From Oscillospiraceae bacterium (lineage in GTDB: Bacteria > Bacillota > Clostridia > Oscillospirales > Ruminococcaceae), in the NCBI GenBank assembly GCA_021201235.1, contig JAJQFI010000008.1, positions 1 through 64,000 on the forward strand: a stretch of 64,000 bases of DNA, written 5' to 3'. The number at the start of each line of letters is the position of its first letter. Within the stretch, counting starts at the first letter, position 1. Below are positions 29,147 through 39,071 of the stretch, piece after piece. A model generated the notes under the pieces. That model had not been told where the DNA came from. It did no database searches and saw only the letters and a list, made by a program, of their open reading frames with translations. Both the position numbers and the translations under genes were made by a program.

Positions 29147-29582
29147 AAGAATGCCGCTTTCGGCGTAATTTACTTTTTATTCCGAAAAGAAGCTTCCTAA
29201 TTGGATATATCAGATTCCAGAGGCGGACATAGAGCTTGTATGAGCGGCTGTCGACGGAAATTTCACGGGAGCTCTCACTGTTGCCTCTCCAGAAGGATTT
29301 CGCGACGCCCTTTATGTCCGAAACCGGAACTCTTTCCAAAAAATAAGTGTTGTCGCCTCTTGTCAGGGCAGCATCACCGTCAAAAGAAATTATTCTGTGG
29401 AGAACCAGTGCACCGTCGGCTCTGGTGTAAAGAACGACATCGCCCGGCTTAGGGCTTTCGGAAAGCTTTTCTATCATCACCTGCGAGGTGTAGCTTTGGA
29501 GAAGAGGACGCATGCTCGTGCCCTTAATCGTCGTAAGGATAAAGCCGGAACGCTCGAGCTCAGCAAGACTCGTCGTAATCAT
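29145..29582 (-). CDS. S24/S26-like signal-peptidase-fold protein
   Basis: 145 aa. The nucleophile-type motif GTSMRPLL lies near residue 21 and the conserved VLHRI near residue 60, with GDNTYFLE resembling the box E region of type I signal peptidases. No N-terminal membrane anchor is seen; the C-terminus is basic and amphipathic and may sit on the membrane. Such small S26-like proteins next to PqqD-like genes are frequent in Clostridia, probably processing or handling a peptide product. Its ATG overlaps the end of the PqqD-like frame by four bases (ATGA). Confidence 0.75.
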   Translation of the reverse strand: MITTSLAELERSGFILTTIKGTSMRPLLQSYTSQVMIEKLSESPKPGDVVLYTRADGALVLHRIISFDGDAALTRGDNTYFLERVPVSDIKGVAKSFWRGNSESSREISVDSRSYKLYVRLWNLIYPIRKLLFGIKSKLRRKRHS

Positions 29583-29863
29583 GACTCGGATATTAAAAAG
29601 CCCGCCCCGACCATCTCGTCTATCATCGACTGAACGTCGTCCGAGATGACCTTGCGGTCTTCATCCGTCTTTGCGCCGTTGAGCAAAGCCAGCTCTTCGG
29701 TGATTTCGCTTTGATTTTTGCCTTCCGATATCCCCTGTCAGATGTGCCTGCCGGTGTCGTTGAGCTTAATCATTCCGTGAAAGCTCCGGCTCGCCTCGCC
29801 CGTCGCAACGACGACATACTTGCCGGCAACCTTCCTCATGACAAAGCCGTCTTTGATTCTCAT
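29579..29863 (-). pseudogene. PqqD-like peptide chaperone gene with an in-frame TGA
   Basis: The ATG at 29863 has AGGAGG eight bases upstream and a perfect promoter. The frame reads MRIKDGFVMRKVAGKYVVV, then LNDTGRHI, followed by TGA at 29738-29740, where PqqD-family proteins have tryptophan (typically IW). After the TGA the same frame continues with normal PqqD-like sequence to a TGA that overlaps the next gene's ATG, about 94 codons in all. PqqD-type proteins bind leader peptides for radical-SAM or other modification enzymes. The simplest reading is a TGG-to-TGA nonsense change. Confidence 0.75.
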
Positions 29864-29897
29864 GATGTAACCCCTCCTAAAAATTTTATTGAATTTA

Positions 29898-29926
29898 TTG
29901 TAGCATATTGGTTGCGGGGTGTCAAG
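29898..29926 (-). promoter_or_regulatory. Promoter of the PqqD/S26 pair
   Basis: Minus strand TTGACA (29926-29921), 17-base spacer, TACAAT (29903-29898) with an extended TGC. This is among the closest matches to consensus in the window. Confidence 0.85.
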
Positions 29927-29976
29927 GGGGGAGGGGGATTTTTTTGAAAAAAGATAGCGCCTGATATTGCCAAAAG

Positions 29977-30138
29977 CTAATTTATACTCATATAATCCAA
30001 AAAACGCCAAATAAGTTCTCTCGCAGAATCTCCCATTTGAGCATATTCCTCGCTTGAAAGAAACTCTCGCATTTCCTCGCTATCGTTACTAATCTTCACA
30101 AACTTCAGTACTCCGCCTAAGTCTTCAGATAGCTTCAT
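29977..30138 (-). pseudogene. Remnant: C-terminus of an Rpn-like protein
   Basis: An open frame of about 53 codons starting MKLSEDLGGVLKF and ending in DYMSIN closely resembles the last third of the gene at 40880-41539, at both DNA and protein level. Its ATG lies inside the end of the DUF4209 remnant. It lacks the N-terminal two thirds of the family, so it is probably a decayed fragment joined to another gene remnant. Confidence 0.65.
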
Positions 30139-30466
30139 TCTCTGTTAGCAGCCCGTGTGCAACTTTATTGCGAATATTCCCTCCTGATTTTTTATTTAAC
30201 AAATCTTCAAAAATAAACAAAATATCTTCGTCTAAAGATTCTCTCAAATTTGACAAATCAAATACAGAAGAAAGCACCTTAGCCTCTGAAGTTCCATCCT
30301 CATCTAACGTATATGTTAAATCGCCAAGTTCATCGGCAATCTTCCTGAACAAATTTTCCATTTGTGGAGCAAGAATGTGAACCGCCTCGTAATACTGCCC
30401 ATGTAAAGCCATGGATATTGCAGACGCAAATATCTGTTCCCTACCGTCAGGAATATAGGAGCTTTT
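30125..30466 (-). pseudogene. Remnant: C-terminus of a DUF4209/HEPN-type protein
   Basis: The frame is open from 30466, just after a stop codon, and reads PDGREQIFASAI, then YYEAVHILAPQMENLFRKI and NIRNKVAHGLL. These fit the C-terminal DUF4209 domain, with an R-x4-H pattern as in HEPN RNases. There is no ribosome site and the usual N-terminal several hundred residues are missing. It lies just downstream of the DUF262 defence gene, so it may be a decayed defence gene. Confidence 0.6.
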
Positions 30467-30526
30467 TCAGACATATGGGCGTTTGTCATTATCGTATACT
30501 TGCCTTCTTCAAAAGTAATCTTATAT

Positions 30527-30557
30527 AGAAAAAAGAGCAACTGGAATAGTCGCTCTT
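30527..30557 (-). terminator. Rho-independent terminator after the DUF262 gene
   Basis: Minus strand AAGAGCGACT and AGTTGCTCTT pair with one G-U wobble around a 5-base loop, followed by TTTTCT. Confidence 0.8.
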
Positions 30558-30592
30558 GGGTAGTTAATGGGATTGAGATGAGTATGTAGAAC

Positions 30593-32293
30593 TTATAGCT
30601 TCCAGAGCTCTACTGCCATATCGGCAAGTTCATTGGCTCGTTCGTCTATCTTCTCTTCGTTCCATACTTCTTCATTCAGGGCGTCCTTCAAAGTAATCAC
30701 GCCCTGAGCACACTCTACAAGACCCGGATTCCCGTTCCTTCCTTCTTTCTTTACACTCCATATCTCATTACTAATCGAAGTGTTGAGCCCGAGAGGGATA
30801 ATCGCCAGATTTCCAAGCGTGTAGATTTTGGAGTTTCTAACATCAATCAACTCGTCCGTTTCCGGATGCTCCCATTTCTGAGACCATTTCTTTGGCATAA
30901 GATGTTCAAGACTATAGGCATTCAGGCTACGCAGGTCAAGAGCGCTGTTATTCGGTCTGACTCCGCTTTCAAGAAGATAAAGTATTCCCCTTGCTGTTCT
31001 GTCCAATCTTTTCTTGTTGTGAGCACCATATCTGACTTCTTCATCGCTCGGAATTGATAGCGTGCCGGATTGCTCGTACATCTTTGCTTTGAGTGATTCT
31101 GCATCTAATATTTGGGACGCGATAAACGAAGAATACATCTTGCCATATCCTCTGGTATCATCTCCTGCAATAATTCTTCTCATCATGTAGCTTTCGATGA
31201 CTCCGAATATTTTATTTACTTCGTCTTTGCTATCAACATTTCTAAGAACATACAAGGCATACGGAATAATCGTTGTGCATCTGAGCCCGAAGATTACATT
31301 ATTCAGCCTTTCTATTCCACTATACTTAGGAACAGGTGAATCACAATATTTTTTCCCGAACGAATCCATAAACAGCTTGCCTTGTTCGTACAAGCCATTA
31401 ATGATAATGCTCTTATCCCCGCCGAGAACATCCTTTACTATTTCTCTGTACGAGCCAGCAAGGCTTCCGTCTCTGAGCAATCTTTCTTTGTCTGCTATAT
31501 TGTATTCAGGATTATACACGAGTTGGTGAAGATATGCGTCAAGGAATATATCCATCATCGTTCTGCCATTCTTGTCGTATTCAATCTCTGTGTTCCAATA
31601 AGCTATAGTGTCGCTGTCCTTTTCAAACACAGGTCTCCACTTTGCATCATACTCGATTTTGTTTGTTTCAGTAAATAGCTGGTTCTTGACAAGCTCTGCC
31701 GTTGTTAGTTTAACGCCAAGCGAATTAAGAGTATCGAATACTTGTTGCTCGTCCTCGTTCTCATTTAAATCAATATTGACAAATGTAATGTTCTGCAAAA
31801 TGGCATAGTCATCATATTGTTCCGGCACGACATTTTCTATGAAATAGTTGTAGGCTTGGGCTATACGAGAGTTACAATTACTTTCAATTTCTTTAGGCTC
31901 TTTCATTGCCATTACAGATTTGTATATTTCCTCGTCGTTCTGCCCTACTTTGAGCGATGACACTTTCGGTTGACTATTAAGCTCTGTAAAGCCGTAGTCG
32001 CAGTTCCTTCCAGTCTTAAGGGACAGTACTTTCATGAAAATCAAAAGTGTTGTCATTCTTTGCTGCCCATCAACAAGAACCCTGCTTTCGAGATACGGCT
32101 GATTCGGCCTCATTTTCTTAGTTATAACGCTTCCGAAGAAATACGGTTTCTTCGTTACTGTTATATAGCGCAGGTCTTCCAAAAATCTCTTCCATTCAGC
32201 TTCTCCCCAAACGTACGACCGTTGATAAAATGGGATTCTCAATTCAAGCTGTGGGCTTATGATGCTACTGGGTATAACCTTGTTCGCTTCCAT
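30593..32293 (-). CDS. DUF262-DUF1524 protein (GmrSD-like, probable modified-DNA restriction/defence)
   Basis: 566 aa from the ATG at 32293 (AAGGAG eight bases upstream). The N-terminal DUF262/ParB-like NTPase-fold domain shows IPFYQRSYVW and LVDGQQRMTTLL. The C-terminal DUF1524 domain shows SLEHLMPKKW and LGNLAIIPLGLN, the His-Me-finger nuclease pattern. Fused proteins of this type are relatives of GmrSD and BrxU, type IV restriction enzymes acting on modified phage DNA. That specificity is inferred from family. It is monocistronic with its own promoter and terminator, in a region full of gene remnants typical of a defence or variable locus. Confidence 0.85.
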   Translation of the reverse strand: MEANKVIPSSIISPQLELRIPFYQRSYVWGEAEWKRFLEDLRYITVTKKPYFFGSVITKKMRPNQPYLESRVLVDGQQRMTTLLIFMKVLSLKTGRNCDYGFTELNSQPKVSSLKVGQNDEEIYKSVMAMKEPKEIESNCNSRIAQAYNYFIENVVPEQYDDYAILQNITFVNIDLNENEDEQQVFDTLNSLGVKLTTAELVKNQLFTETNKIEYDAKWRPVFEKDSDTIAYWNTEIEYDKNGRTMMDIFLDAYLHQLVYNPEYNIADKERLLRDGSLAGSYREIVKDVLGGDKSIIINGLYEQGKLFMDSFGKKYCDSPVPKYSGIERLNNVIFGLRCTTIIPYALYVLRNVDSKDEVNKIFGVIESYMMRRIIAGDDTRGYGKMYSSFIASQILDAESLKAKMYEQSGTLSIPSDEEVRYGAHNKKRLDRTARGILYLLESGVRPNNSALDLRSLNAYSLEHLMPKKWSQKWEHPETDELIDVRNSKIYTLGNLAIIPLGLNTSISNEIWSVKKEGRNGNPGLVECAQGVITLKDALNEEVWNEEKIDERANELADMAVELWKL

Positions 32294-32328
32294 CTTCGAC
32301 ACTCCTTGTAACGAATTATGTTGAAGAT

Positions 32329-32357
32329 ATTGTAGCATAAAATTATACTTTTTGCAA
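32329..32357 (-). promoter_or_regulatory. Promoter of the DUF262-DUF1524 gene
   Basis: Minus strand TTGCAA (32357-32352), 17-base spacer, TACAAT (32334-32329) with an extended TGC. The leader is about 30 bases. Confidence 0.8.
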
Positions 32358-32458
32358 CAGAAAAACGCTTTGTGCTACACATAATATCCTCTTATAATCC
32401 AGTCTATGCAAGAATGCAAGAATGATTGGAGAACATTCCATTAAGGGGAAGCGTGAAA

Positions 32459-33523
<1,065 letters not shown>

Positions 33524-33566
33524 TTCTTTGTCAAGCCCCTTTTTTCATATTTTTTAATTTCTGCCT

Positions 33567-33755
33567 TTAATCCATTCCCAATAATAGTCTTCTGAATACC
33601 TTAACTTTCCTGACAACCAATTTGGAAGCTATTACAGGAACGGCTATAGCTATAACAGTGGTGCATACTGCATTAACGATGATAGGCGTACTGCTCAATA
33701 ACGTTCTCATTACAACCTTAATCGGTTCTGAGAAAATATAGAGGTCTGTCTCCAT
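33567..33755 (-). CDS. Small membrane protein, possibly a C-terminal acyltransferase fragment
   Basis: 62 aa with two hydrophobic stretches and a basic end (VRKVKVFRRLLLGMD). It starts 11 bases after ugd with a GGAAG site. The last-helix-plus-basic-tail pattern resembles the end of acyltransferase 3 or polysaccharide proteins, so it may be the tail of a gene deleted by recombination. I do not recognise it with certainty. Confidence 0.4.
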   Translation of the reverse strand: METDLYIFSEPIKVVMRTLLSSTPIIVNAVCTTVIAIAVPVIASKLVVRKVKVFRRLLLGMD

Positions 33756-33765
33756 TACACTTCCA

Positions 33766-35022
33766 TCAATCTCTCCTAAACAGATCCCTCGTGTACACTT
33801 TCTCTTTCACATCATCCAAACAACTATCATACCTATTCGCAATAATCGCCTGCGACTGCTCCTTGAAGCTTTCCAGGTCATTAACGACCTTGCTTCCAAA
33901 GAATGTGCTACCATCTTCAAGAGTCGGCTCGTAGATGATGACCGTTGCGCCCTTGGCTTTGATGCGCTTCATAACGCCCTGAATGGACGACTGGCGGAAG
34001 TTATCGCTGTTACTCTTCATCGTGAGACGGTAAACGCCGATAACACAAGACTTCTCTTCGTCAGCGTTATAATCTCCACGGTTATAGTAATCATAGTAAC
34101 CTGCTATATTTAGAACTCTATCGGCAATGAAGTCTTTTCTCGTGCGGTTGGATTCCACAATTGCCTGAATCAGGTTTTCAGGAACATCTGCATAGTTAGC
34201 GAGTAATTGCTTCGTATCTTTCGGCAAGCAATACCCACCATAACCGAAGCTCGGATTGTTATAATGACTGCCGATTCTCGGATCGAGGCAAACGCCCTCA
34301 ATGATTTGCTGGGTGTTCAAGCCCTTCATCTCGGCGTAAGTGTCCAGCTCGTTGAAGTAACTGACACGAAGGGCGAGATAGGTATTTGCGAAGAGTTTTA
34401 CTGCCTCTGCCTCGGTGAAGCCCATGATTAGGGTGTCGATGTTTTCCTTAATTGCACCCTCTTGAAGCAAGCCTGCGAATGTGTTTGCAGCTTTTACAAG
34501 GCGTTCGTCTTCCAAGTCCGTACCAACGATGATTCGGGACGGATAAAGATTATCGTAAAGAGCCTTGGATTCTCTCAGGAACTCAGGGCTGAAGATGATG
34601 TTGTCGCAGTGGAACTTCTTCCTAATACTTACTGTGTAGCCGACAGGGATGGTTGACTTAATTACCATGATGGCATTCGGGTTATTTTCGATGACGAGCT
34701 TGATTACATCCTCGACTGCGCTCGTATCGAAGTAATTCTTCTTGCTGTCGTAGTTGGTCGGTGCGGCGATGATGACGAAGTCAGCGTTCTTGTAGGCTGA
34801 TGCGCCGTCTAGTGTTGCAATCAGATCGAGGTCTTTCTCTGCTAAATACTTCTCTATGTACTCGTCCTGAATCGGACTCTTTCTCTGATTTATGAGATCA
34901 ACCTTTTCGGGAATGATGTCTACGGCTGTGACCTTATTGTGCTGTGCCAAAAGGACAGCGAGACTCATTCCTACATAACCCGTTCCGGCAACGGCAATTT
35001 TGGTATTGAACTGATTATCCAT
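33766..35022 (-). CDS. UDP-glucose 6-dehydrogenase family protein
   Basis: 418 aa from the ATG at 35022, chosen because GAGGAG is seven bases upstream; earlier ATGs overlap that site. The NAD-binding motif [17 protein letters not shown] is at the N-terminus. The catalytic cysteine is in [14 protein letters not shown] near residue 260, followed by the C-terminal UDP-binding domain. It oxidises UDP-glucose or a related UDP-hexose to the uronate, supplying an acidic sugar for the surface polymer encoded here. Compact (about 418 residues), as in capsule-locus versions. Confidence 0.92.
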   Translation of the reverse strand: MDNQFNTKIAVAGTGYVGMSLAVLLAQHNKVTAVDIIPEKVDLINQRKSPIQDEYIEKYLAEKDLDLIATLDGASAYKNADFVIIAAPTNYDSKKNYFDTSAVEDVIKLVIENNPNAIMVIKSTIPVGYTVSIRKKFHCDNIIFSPEFLRESKALYDNLYPSRIIVGTDLEDERLVKAANTFAGLLQEGAIKENIDTLIMGFTEAEAVKLFANTYLALRVSYFNELDTYAEMKGLNTQQIIEGVCLDPRIGSHYNNPSFGYGGYCLPKDTKQLLANYADVPENLIQAIVESNRTRKDFIADRVLNIAGYYDYYNRGDYNADEEKSCVIGVYRLTMKSNSDNFRQSSIQGVMKRIKAKGATVIIYEPTLEDGSTFFGSKVVNDLESFKEQSQAIIANRYDSCLDDVKEKVYTRDLFRRD

Positions 35023-35073
35023 AATCATACTCCTCATAAATTTTGATTTTACATCACATATCTGCCATATCAG

Positions 35074-36069
35074 CTATCTGCGCTTAAACACTTTATGCAC
35101 CACAGTGTCCAAAGTGTCAAGGAAAAGTCTATTGTTAGTCACCTTGAAGTAAATCAAACATCCAACACAATAAATAACAACGCCAATGACAATTTGAATC
35201 AATAGCGTCAGCACGCCGCTACCAAGGAATCCGCCTGCGATGTAAACAGTCAAGGACATCAAGATACCCAAAGCAAGGAAAAACGCATTGTGTTTCAAAT
35301 AACTGAATACAGGCAAATCCCTCGCACAATACACCACCTGAACGATGCACACTGTCAACTCTGCAAAAACAGTTCCGACAACCGCCCCTAAAGCACCGAG
35401 TCTGCCAATAAGCAATGCGTTTATTATTATGTTGACAACAGCACCGAGACAAACAGATATTGTGTATGCCTTGTCCATTTTATTAGGTATAAGGTACTGA
35501 GTCCTCAATACCTGTGCATACGCTTTGATGGGAATTATGATACTCAGTAATGCCATCAAAATTGAACAATCAGAGAATTCTTCGTCCCAGAATACCTGAG
35601 GAAAAACCCCGGAAACACCCACAAGTCCAAAGGCAAGTGCAAAGGCTATAAATAAAACAACCTGCATCGAAGATTCAATGCTTCTCTTTTGACCTTCAGT
35701 GTCTCCGTTTGCAACCATATTTGACATTCTCGGCATCATCACGGTGCCAAATGCCGCAATGATCGAAAACACAACCGAAATGATTTTTTCGGAGTTCTCA
35801 TACAATCCCAACTGCACATCTCCGGATATGGCTCCCACCATTATCTTGTCCATGTAGTTGTACAAACTGATGGCTACAGTAGGGATAAAAAGAATAAATA
35901 ACTGAGGGAGATGTCCTACGACCGATGAAAACGGGACTTTTCTGAACTTCACCAACCGGGGGACAAAAGTCCATAAATATACCTGGCTCAGGAAAGAACC
36001 CAATGCAAGAATCAAAATGTATTTCCAGACATCATCTGCGTTCTTGACAAATACAAAAGCGCATAACAC
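35074..36069 (-). CDS. Polysaccharide flippase (Wzx/MATE-like), N-terminally truncated
   Basis: 331 aa with about nine transmembrane helices. It starts in the middle of the normal fold: full-length O-unit flippases have about 450-480 residues and 12-14 helices, and the first three or four helices are missing. YNYMDKIMVGAISG is the typical start of the second half. The first ATG overlaps the 3' end of the glycerophosphotransferase gene by 38 bases in another frame, which suggests that a deletion fused the two genes. Export would be compromised unless another flippase exists. Confidence 0.75.
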   Translation of the reverse strand: MLCAFVFVKNADDVWKYILILALGSFLSQVYLWTFVPRLVKFRKVPFSSVVGHLPQLFILFIPTVAISLYNYMDKIMVGAISGDVQLGLYENSEKIISVVFSIIAAFGTVMMPRMSNMVANGDTEGQKRSIESSMQVVLFIAFALAFGLVGVSGVFPQVFWDEEFSDCSILMALLSIIIPIKAYAQVLRTQYLIPNKMDKAYTISVCLGAVVNIIINALLIGRLGALGAVVGTVFAELTVCIVQVVYCARDLPVFSYLKHNAFFLALGILMSLTVYIAGGFLGSGVLTLLIQIVIGVVIYCVGCLIYFKVTNNRLFLDTLDTVVHKVFKRR

Positions 36070-37246
36070 AGTTACGATCTTGATCAGAGAATTCCGTATG
36101 CTCTAATATCTTGCCACAAACTATTTCTGTAGCATGACCAGTTTCATATGAACCCATTGTTTTAAGATGTCGTCTTGCTATTTCTACGCATTCGTTCTCA
36201 CTAAATTTCTCAACAGCTTCACAGAGTTCGTGCATATCTTTGCATACAATTCCAGGCCATTGCTCTATCGGCGTAAAAAATCCTCTATTACTTATGTAAT
36301 CATCAACATCAGGAACATAAAGCAAGCAAGGGCGTCCCAAAAGTGCATAATCCCACATACTAGATGAGTAATCTGTAATCAATATGTCACTGGCACACAA
36401 AAGTTCCTGCATTTCAGGATAATCAGCTACATCTATTGCGTTACCTTCGAACTTGTATTTGTGCTTGTCCCAGTGATGGCACCTTACCAAAATAGTAACA
36501 TCATCGTCATATCTGTCTCTTACCCTCTCGTACAATTCACTAATATCCAGTACATCATCAATCATCTCGGCATGATGGAGATTTCCTCTGAATGTAGGGG
36601 CATAAAGTACAACCCTTCCTTTGATTCCATAATGGTTCTTTACTTTATTCGCAGCCGATTCTATTCTTTGCGGATCAAAGAATATATCATTTCTTGGCAT
36701 ACCACAATTCAGGACCTCTCCACTATAGTGGTATCCAGATATAATGTTCCCGTTCGTAAACCCTTGCGAACTGGATACAAACAAATCAGTAACTTCCATT
36801 GCTTTAGCCATAGTATCCTGTTCTATCTTGTATTGAGATGCCGCAATGCCAACCTTTTTGTATGCGCCGCCTGCGTGCCATGTTTGTAGCACAAACTGTC
36901 CTTTTCGTCTCGGAACAGAATATGTAGGATTGCAATTATCTACTATTATTTGAGAGGTTACTCTATAATAAAACCATTTAAGTGAAAATTCCTTTGCAAT
37001 TACAACATCGTTCTCCAAGCCCGAACTTTCTTTTGTTCCGTTATATGCCCAAACAAACTTTATTTTGTCTTGACAATTTTCTCGCAGATAATCATAAACA
37101 CATTTCGGATTACAAGTAACTTTTTCCCCAAAAAAAACCGAAAACATAATTTGGTTCTGCCTCAGCGGAAATATAAACAAAACTCTGGACAACATTCGAA
37201 CTACGAGCTTTACAATATATTTCAAATATACTTTCAATCTGTCCAC
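36032..37246 (-). CDS. CDP-glycerol glycerophosphotransferase family protein
   Basis: 404 aa, teichoic-acid type glycosyl/phosphotransferase. Motifs include LQTWHAGGAYKK near residue 123, LYAPTFRG near residue 215 and DILITDYSSSMWDYALLGRP near residue 307, which contain the histidines and serines that bind CDP-glycerol. It polymerises or adds glycerol phosphate (or ribitol phosphate) to a lipid-linked or wall glycan at the inner membrane face. The last 20-odd residues (FSDQDRNCVMRFCICQERR) do not look like family sequence and probably come from the flippase gene read in another frame after a deletion. Confidence 0.85.
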   Translation of the reverse strand: MDRLKVYLKYIVKLVVRMLSRVLFIFPLRQNQIMFSVFFGEKVTCNPKCVYDYLRENCQDKIKFVWAYNGTKESSGLENDVVIAKEFSLKWFYYRVTSQIIVDNCNPTYSVPRRKGQFVLQTWHAGGAYKKVGIAASQYKIEQDTMAKAMEVTDLFVSSSQGFTNGNIISGYHYSGEVLNCGMPRNDIFFDPQRIESAANKVKNHYGIKGRVVLYAPTFRGNLHHAEMIDDVLDISELYERVRDRYDDDVTILVRCHHWDKHKYKFEGNAIDVADYPEMQELLCASDILITDYSSSMWDYALLGRPCLLYVPDVDDYISNRGFFTPIEQWPGIVCKDMHELCEAVEKFSENECVEIARRHLKTMGSYETGHATEIVCGKILEHTEFSDQDRNCVMRFCICQERR

Positions 37247-38307
37247 TGCTTCAGCCCCTTCAAAATACTAACGGTTCTCTCAATACCGGTTTTTATACCG
37301 TAATTTGGGTTCCAACCAAGTTTGTGCAACTTACTTCCATCAAGCCTTGCCTTCGTAGCTGTGCTGTATCCTGCTTTCTCCACATCATCAGGCAGTTCAA
37401 ATACAACTTTTGATCCAACATAGTCGGCAATTACACCTGCCAGGTCTTTCAGCATAATATCTCCGTTCTCATCTGCAATGTTGTAGGCTTCACCCATTTT
37501 CCCCTTAAGCAACACTGTCAGCAACCCAGCAACCGCATCTGTTACATATGTATATGAGTAATACTGAGTACCGGCACTCTTAAGTACAATATCCTCTCCG
37601 GCGATTCCCTTGCGAATAAACTGGCTGATTGCTTTTGTATCGCTCATCAACATCGTTGGTCCATAGGATCTCGTTAATCTGGGAATAACTACATCAAGTC
37701 CCGTTTGACGGATATAAGCCTGACACAGTGCCTCTCCGCATCTTTTGCTCTCCGGGTATCCGGCACGCATGGTGTTGGAATTAATATAACCGCAGTATTT
37801 CTCGTCAAAGAATTCTACATCCCCGCGGTTCTCTCCATAAATCTCATTCGAAGAAGCAAAAGCAAATCTTTTTGCTTTGTGAGCAACTGCAAATTGAAGC
37901 ATATTATTTGTTCCTATAATATTTGTGGTCACTGTACCTATTGGATCAGTCGCATATGCTACAGGATGTGTATTACTTGCCATGTGAAGTACATACCCAA
38001 TTTCCTTAACTTCAGCAATTTCCAACGGCAAATTTATATCGTGAGATATAAATCTGAAATTAGCATCATTCCAACAATATTGGAATCTTTCCTGTGCTTT
38101 TGCTTCGTTCCTACCCAATGCATAGATTTTGCAATTCAAGCCGGAAACGCTGTTTTTGTACATGATTACATCTATCAAACAGCTTCCAACTAATCCACTT
38201 GCACCGGAAATCAGAATAGAACTGTCTTTCAACTTATCCCAAGGAAAATCCAATTCTGCAACACACTCAATATCTTCTCTATAAAATTGATTTTCGTATA
38301 CTCTCAT
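37234..38307 (-). CDS. NAD-dependent epimerase/dehydratase (extended SDR)
   Basis: 357 aa from the ATG at 38307, which shares its A with the stop of the upstream gene (TAATG). The Rossmann motif ISGASGLVGSCLI is at about residue 33, and the active-site YPESKR near residue 185. It probably modifies a nucleotide-activated sugar or polyol for the surface polymer. Its position directly after a cytidylyltransferase suggests a CDP-linked substrate, but that is inference. It overlaps the downstream glycerophosphotransferase gene by 13 bases. Confidence 0.85.
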   Translation of the reverse strand: MRVYENQFYREDIECVAELDFPWDKLKDSSILISGASGLVGSCLIDVIMYKNSVSGLNCKIYALGRNEAKAQERFQYCWNDANFRFISHDINLPLEIAEVKEIGYVLHMASNTHPVAYATDPIGTVTTNIIGTNNMLQFAVAHKAKRFAFASSNEIYGENRGDVEFFDEKYCGYINSNTMRAGYPESKRCGEALCQAYIRQTGLDVVIPRLTRSYGPTMLMSDTKAISQFIRKGIAGEDIVLKSAGTQYYSYTYVTDAVAGLLTVLLKGKMGEAYNIADENGDIMLKDLAGVIADYVGSKVVFELPDDVEKAGYSTATKARLDGSKLHKLGWNPNYGIKTGIERTVSILKGLKQWTD

Positions 38308-39023
38308 TATTTCAGCCACTTATCTTTATCTGTTTTCAAATATGCCTTAAACGTTTCCAAATCGTCCTTTGTAGTCAATTTGATATTCTTGTCCGAGCCT
38401 GCCGCAAAATACAAGCGTTCACCCAATTCTACCATCATAGTGTTGGCATATGAAGAACCGTAAATTCCGATTCCTTCTTCAAAAGCTCGGTGATAGCCAT
38501 TGTCAATCAAGTCAAAACGATAAGCCTGAGGTGTAGATACCCTGCGCAAAGTTTCTCTTGGTATGTATTTTACCGTTGAAATTTCATCATCAACCACAAA
38601 AATCTGCTCATTATATGGCATAGATGTAACCGCATTTCCATATTGCTTGCACTTACTGATAACATCGGAGAGAACTGTTTCATCTACCATCGGACGAATT
38701 CCATCATGGATAATGACAATGTCATCAGGCGCACACTTGTCCTCAAGATTGAAAACACCATTGCGGATTGATTCCTGTCCGGTTGCTCCGCCGCTGACTA
38801 CCCATTTTAGCTTAGTGATATTGTACTGTTTAGCATACGCACGCAGCACATCATGCCAACCATCAATATAGACAACCTCTATGGCATCAATCTGAGGATG
38901 ACGTTGAAAGCCCTCCAAGGTGTATATGATAATCGGCTTGTCGTATATGGTGATAAACTGCTTCGGGATGTCCTGACCCATTCTATGACCGGAACCACCG
39001 GCAATTATCAAAGCAACATTCAT
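38307..39023 (-). CDS. IspD/TarI-family cytidylyltransferase
   Basis: 238 aa. The nucleotide-binding motif IIAGGSGHRMGQDIPKQF is at the N-terminus, with the VIHDGIRPMV motif near residue 105 and TPQAYRFD near residue 165. The family joins CTP to methylerythritol phosphate (IspD) or ribitol 5-phosphate (TarI). In this context, between LicD and a CDP-polyol transferase, the TarI-like role is more likely. It is translationally coupled to the epimerase gene (TAATG). Confidence 0.85.
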   Translation of the reverse strand: MNVALIIAGGSGHRMGQDIPKQFITIYDKPIIIYTLEGFQRHPQIDAIEVVYIDGWHDVLRAYAKQYNITKLKWVVSGGATGQESIRNGVFNLEDKCAPDDIVIIHDGIRPMVDETVLSDVISKCKQYGNAVTSMPYNEQIFVVDDEISTVKYIPRETLRRVSTPQAYRFDLIDNGYHRAFEEGIGIYGSSYANTMMVELGERLYFAAGSDKNIKLTTKDDLETFKAYLKTDKDKWLK

Positions 39024-39071
39024 TACTTTCCCTCCAACTAATTACAATTAAGATTTATCAACTACATTCAA

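Noticed and set aside
29738-29740. UGA recoded as tryptophan or selenocysteine in the PqqD-like gene
   Set aside because: TGA is used as a true stop in many overlapping ATGA gene junctions here (for example 50348, 47639, 46002), so genome-wide recoding is excluded. No selenocysteine element was recognised and the position is normally Trp.
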